From: CAYNFP01 sp964492595 | GTDB taxonomy: Bacteria; Bacillota_I; Bacilli_A; RF39; UBA660 | Direction of reading: 5' to 3' | DNA: 8,051 bases | Assembly: GCA_964492595.1 (NCBI GenBank) | Contig: CAZBKY010000032.1 | Location: 1 to 8,051, forward strand | Part shown: positions 6,312 to 8,051 of the stretch, one piece after another | Layout: every line of letters starts with the position of its first letter | How positions within the stretch are numbered: the stretch's first letter is position 1 | Program-made: the position numbers and the translations under genes | Notes under the pieces: model-generated | Databases searched by the model: none | Seen by the model: the letters and a program-made list of their open reading frames with translations, nothing else | Told to the model about the DNA's origin: nothing

Positions 6312-7277
6312 ATGGGCAAAAAAGGAAATTTTATAAAAGAATTAGAAAAAGAATTAGAAAAAGAATTAAAAAATTCTAAGTATAAGAAAAAAATTATTGG
6401 AAAATATAATACTTCAATTGATGAAAAATTATCTAACGGGGAAAAAATAGGCTCAATTTTAAAAAAACTTGGTCCTCCAGTAGATATAGTTAAAGAAGAG
6501 ATAAAAAAATACTCTACTTCTTCCTCATTTAAAGATTTTTTTAGAAAAATTTTTAATAATATTATTCTAAAATTTAAAAATATAAAAATTGAAACCATTA
6601 AAAAAGCAATTAATAAAAATATAATGCTGTTTCTTTTAGAAATTATACTTTTTATAACAGTCTTTTATTTGGCTGTTATATTTTCTGCATCTCTTTTTGC
6701 TTTATTTGATGGGATTAAAATATATGGAATTGTTATAATTTTACTATCTTTAATATTTTTGAATATTTTGCTTATAGATATTTTGAATAAAAAAAGAATA
6801 AACATTAAATTGAAATATAAAAAATATTTTGTGTATACAATAATTCTTCTGCTTTCAATTGCAGTGGGTATTAGCTACACTACATACAGCTATTTTAAAA
6901 TTAGTTATATAAATATCCCGGATGATAAATATAAGTTAACTTATAAAGAATTAGAGTATAAAATGCCCAAAGAAGGAAAAATGAATATATATTTTAATAG
7001 CTGGTATAATATGGCATACTCTGTTAAATATGATGAATCTCTGAAAAATAAAGTGAGAATAGAAATTAAGTATAATGAAGTATTTTATGATTTAAATACT
7101 CAAAGTGATAAGGGAGACGTTTATATATCACTTGCATTTGACAGTAGAGATTTATTTAGTATGTATTTAAATAATTTAAAAGAAAATAAAATTTATAATC
7201 AAAAAGAACTTGGAAGATATTTAGTAAAAATTTACATTAATGAAGAAGATAAAGACAGAATTGAAGTTCATAATTAG
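6312..7277 (+). CDS. HAAS/DUF1700-like three-pass membrane protein
   Basis: A 321-residue membrane protein. Residues 5-65 look like a HAAS/DUF1700 domain: a charged helix, FIKELEKELEKELK, a K/Y-rich second helix, then the hallmark hairpin NGEKIGSILKKLGPPVDIVKEE. Three hydrophobic segments follow at about 104-132, 137-157 and 173-195. A C-terminal domain of about 125 residues is rich in beta-type sequence and Lys/Tyr/Asn. With one long cytoplasmic N-terminal part and three spans, the C-terminus should be outside. HAAS proteins are usually next to a PadR-type regulator and act in envelope-stress or membrane signalling; neither PadR nor a DUF4097 partner is visible here. The start at 6312 is chosen for its GGAG; in-frame extensions to 6291 or 6258 lack a site and the latter overlaps the promoter. 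It ends in TAG. The topology is firm, the domain call moderate, the function unknown. Confidence 0.7.
   Translation: MGKKGNFIKELEKELEKELKNSKYKKKIIGKYNTSIDEKLSNGEKIGSILKKLGPPVDIVKEEIKKYSTSSSFKDFFRKIFNNIILKFKNIKIETIKKAINKNIMLFLLEIILFITVFYLAVIFSASLFALFDGIKIYGIVIILLSLIFLNILLIDILNKKRINIKLKYKKYFVYTIILLLSIAVGISYTTYSYFKISYINIPDDKYKLTYKELEYKMPKEGKMNIYFNSWYNMAYSVKYDESLKNKVRIEIKYNEVFYDLNTQSDKGDVYISLAFDSRDLFSMYLNNLKENKIYNQKELGRYLVKIYINEEDKDRIEVHN
6339..6371 (+). repeat. 12-bp in-frame tandem repeat in the HAAS-like gene
   Basis: GAATTAGAAAAA occurs twice in tandem (6339-6350, 6351-6362), followed by a partial third copy (GAATTAAAA). It encodes ELEK-ELEK-ELK in the first amphipathic helix. Copy-number change would alter helix length without shifting the frame. 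Confidence 0.8.
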
Positions 7278-7333
7278 TTTTTATATCATTAGCTTTACAC
7301 CAAATTTTATTAATGGGTAGAAAAAAAACAAAA

Positions 7334-7346
7334 ATTGTAATACAAT
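7334..7346 (+). promoter_or_regulatory. Probable rbr -10 inside a perfect palindrome
   Basis: ATTGTA-A-TACAAT is a perfect 6-1-6 inverted repeat. Its right arm TACAAT (7341-7346) is a one-mismatch -10, giving a start near 7353 and a leader of about 16 bases, as at metG. No convincing -35 is present. A repressor-controlled promoter is possible; the motif is not a standard PerR, Fur or Rex box. Confidence 0.45.
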
Positions 7347-7355
7347 GTCTATGAT

Positions 7356-7360
7356 GGAGG
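7356..7360 (+). promoter_or_regulatory. Ribosome binding site fixing the rbr start
   Basis: GGAGG (7356-7360) is eight bases before the ATG at 7369. Three upstream in-frame ATGs (7345, 7351, 7354) lie before or immediately next to it and cannot use it. Confidence 0.85.
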
Positions 7361-7368
7361 TATTTATT

Positions 7369-7911
7369 ATGGAATTAAAAGGAAGTAAGACAGAAGCAAA
7401 TCTACTAGCCGCTTTTGCAGGAGAAGCTCAGGCAAGGACAAAATATGATTATTATGCTAGCAAGGCCAAAAAAGAAGGGTATGAACAAATTGCTGCGATA
7501 TTCGAAGAGACAGCTAAAAATGAAAAAGAGCATGCAAAATTATGGTTTAAAAAACTTCATGGAGGAGACATTCCTTCAACTGAAGAGAATTTATTAGATG
7601 CTGCAAATGGAGAAAATTATGAATGGACAGATATGTATGCAGGATTTGCTGAGACAGCCAAAGAAGAAGGCTTTGAAGATATTGCAGATTTATTTTTGAA
7701 AGTTGCAGGTGTTGAAAAAGAGCATGAGAAAAGATATTTAACGCTTTTATCAAAAGTAAAAGATGGTTTAGTTTTTGTAGGAAAAAATGAAGATACAATC
7801 TGGATATGCAGAAACTGTGGTCATGTTTATAGAGCAGAATTTGCTTATGAAATTTGCCCTGTATGTGCGCATCCTAAAGCATACATGGAAAGAAAAGCTG
7901 AAAATTATTAA
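7369..7911 (+). CDS. rbr: Rubrerythrin (ferritin-like diiron plus rubredoxin domain)
   Basis: A cytoplasmic peroxidase of anaerobes that reduces hydrogen peroxide to water with electrons from rubredoxin or NAD(P)H-linked reductases. The 180 residues form the classical layout. First is a ferritin-like four-helix bundle with FAGEAQAR (ligand E19) and NEKEHAK (E52, H55). It continues with NGENYEWTDMY (E82, E85) and VEKEHEKRY (E116, H119), so all seven expected diiron ligands are present. Then comes a C-terminal rubredoxin-like domain with WICRNCGHVY (C147, C150) and ICPVCAHPKAYME (C163, C166). The length is close to the usual 180-195. It begins with ELKGSKTEANLLAAF, the typical N-terminus, supporting the start at 7369. 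It appears monocistronic, between its own probable promoter and a hairpin terminator. Its presence suggests an anaerobic or microaerophilic lifestyle exposed to oxygen stress. Confidence 0.97.
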   Translation: MELKGSKTEANLLAAFAGEAQARTKYDYYASKAKKEGYEQIAAIFEETAKNEKEHAKLWFKKLHGGDIPSTEENLLDAANGENYEWTDMYAGFAETAKEEGFEDIADLFLKVAGVEKEHEKRYLTLLSKVKDGLVFVGKNEDTIWICRNCGHVYRAEFAYEICPVCAHPKAYMERKAENY

Positions 7912-7920
7912 TATTAAAAT

Positions 7921-7950
7921 AAAAAAACATTAGAAATTCAATGTTTTTTT
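7921..7950 (+). terminator. Intrinsic terminator of rbr
   Basis: An 11-bp perfect stem, A7-CATT (7921-7931) pairing with AATG-T7 (7940-7950), around an eight-base loop. The T-run forms the 3' arm. It lies about 10 bases after the rbr stop codon. The A-run makes it potentially active in both directions. Confidence 0.75.
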
Positions 7951-7952
7951 AT

Positions 7953-8021
7953 TGTGTTGTTGAACACATTTGCGAATATTTGTCCTTTAAATAAAGGACA
8001 ATAATATCTTATAATATTATT
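7953..8021. other. Three closely packed dyads in the right-hand intergenic tail
   Basis: Dyad 1: TGTGTT-GTTG-AACACA (7953-7968). Dyad 2: 9-bp perfect arms TTGTCCTTT and AAAGGACAA around AAAT (7980-8001). Dyad 3: AATAATAT and ATATTATT around six bases (8000-8021), containing TATAAT at 8010-8015. Only dyad 2 has appreciable GC, and none is followed by a T-run. A regulatory region for a gene beyond the right edge is the simplest reading; no gene starts within the window after 7911. Confidence 0.5.
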
Positions 8022-8051
8022 CATCAAAAGTAAATAAATATTTGCATTATT

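Noticed and set aside
6248..6598. Minus-strand 116-codon frame, and similar shadows at 1390-1578, 7415-7597 and 7547-7798
   Set aside because: They lie inside well-supported genes on the other strand or in another frame, have low-complexity composition and lack their own signals.
7990..7999. AATAAAGGAC-like half-site in the right-hand palindrome as a fourth copy of the 5741-5810 decamers
   Set aside because: The similarity is limited to ATAAAGG, short enough to occur by chance in AT-rich DNA, and it lies in a perfect inverted repeat rather than a direct repeat.

Overview
This is an AT-rich stretch of a low-GC Gram-positive-type (Firmicutes/Mollicutes-related) bacterial chromosome. The signs are strong AGGAGG-like ribosome binding sites, near-consensus housekeeping promoters, a CIRCE-like heat-shock operator, TAA-dominated stops and Lys/Asn/Ile-rich proteins. 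An obligate anaerobe is suggested by rubrerythrin. An uncultured gut Bacilli or Clostridia lineage would fit, but the species cannot be named from this window. Trp is encoded by TGG, no intact gene contains an in-frame TGA, and the code looks standard.

Layout, left to right. (1) The 3' nine-tenths of typA/bipA, a ribosome-associated GTPase, cut by the left edge. (2) metG, a methionyl-tRNA synthetase with its own extended -10 promoter and a very short leader. (3) A decayed reading frame (3346-3696) with protein-like composition but no start and an ochre stop. (4) A 406-residue, Cys-rich, membrane-anchored, exported protein that appears to be transcribed as a leaderless mRNA. (5) A bidirectional terminator shared with the convergent minus-strand pair. 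That pair is a small Xre-type DNA-binding protein followed by an Hsp20 chaperone. hsp20 has a perfect TTGACA-N17-TATAAT promoter whose -35 is overlapped by a CIRCE-like inverted repeat. (6) Divergent from the Xre gene, a YunG-like gene broken by a one-base frameshift. The shared intergenic region carries three AAAGG-centred decamers. (7) A 321-residue protein with a HAAS/DUF1700-like N-terminus and three membrane segments, with a strong promoter. (8) Rubrerythrin with all expected metal ligands, a short perfect palindrome at its probable -10, and a hairpin terminator. (9) A right-hand intergenic tail with three closely packed dyads.

Functionally, the window mixes translation (typA, metG), stress defence (hsp20 and rubrerythrin, each with a candidate operator) and cell-envelope proteins of uncertain role. 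No mobile element, CRISPR array, rRNA or tRNA is visible. No complete new multi-gene system is evident. The points most worth a second look are the CIRCE-controlled hsp20, the leaderless exported protein, the two decaying genes, and the palindromes around rbr and at the right edge.
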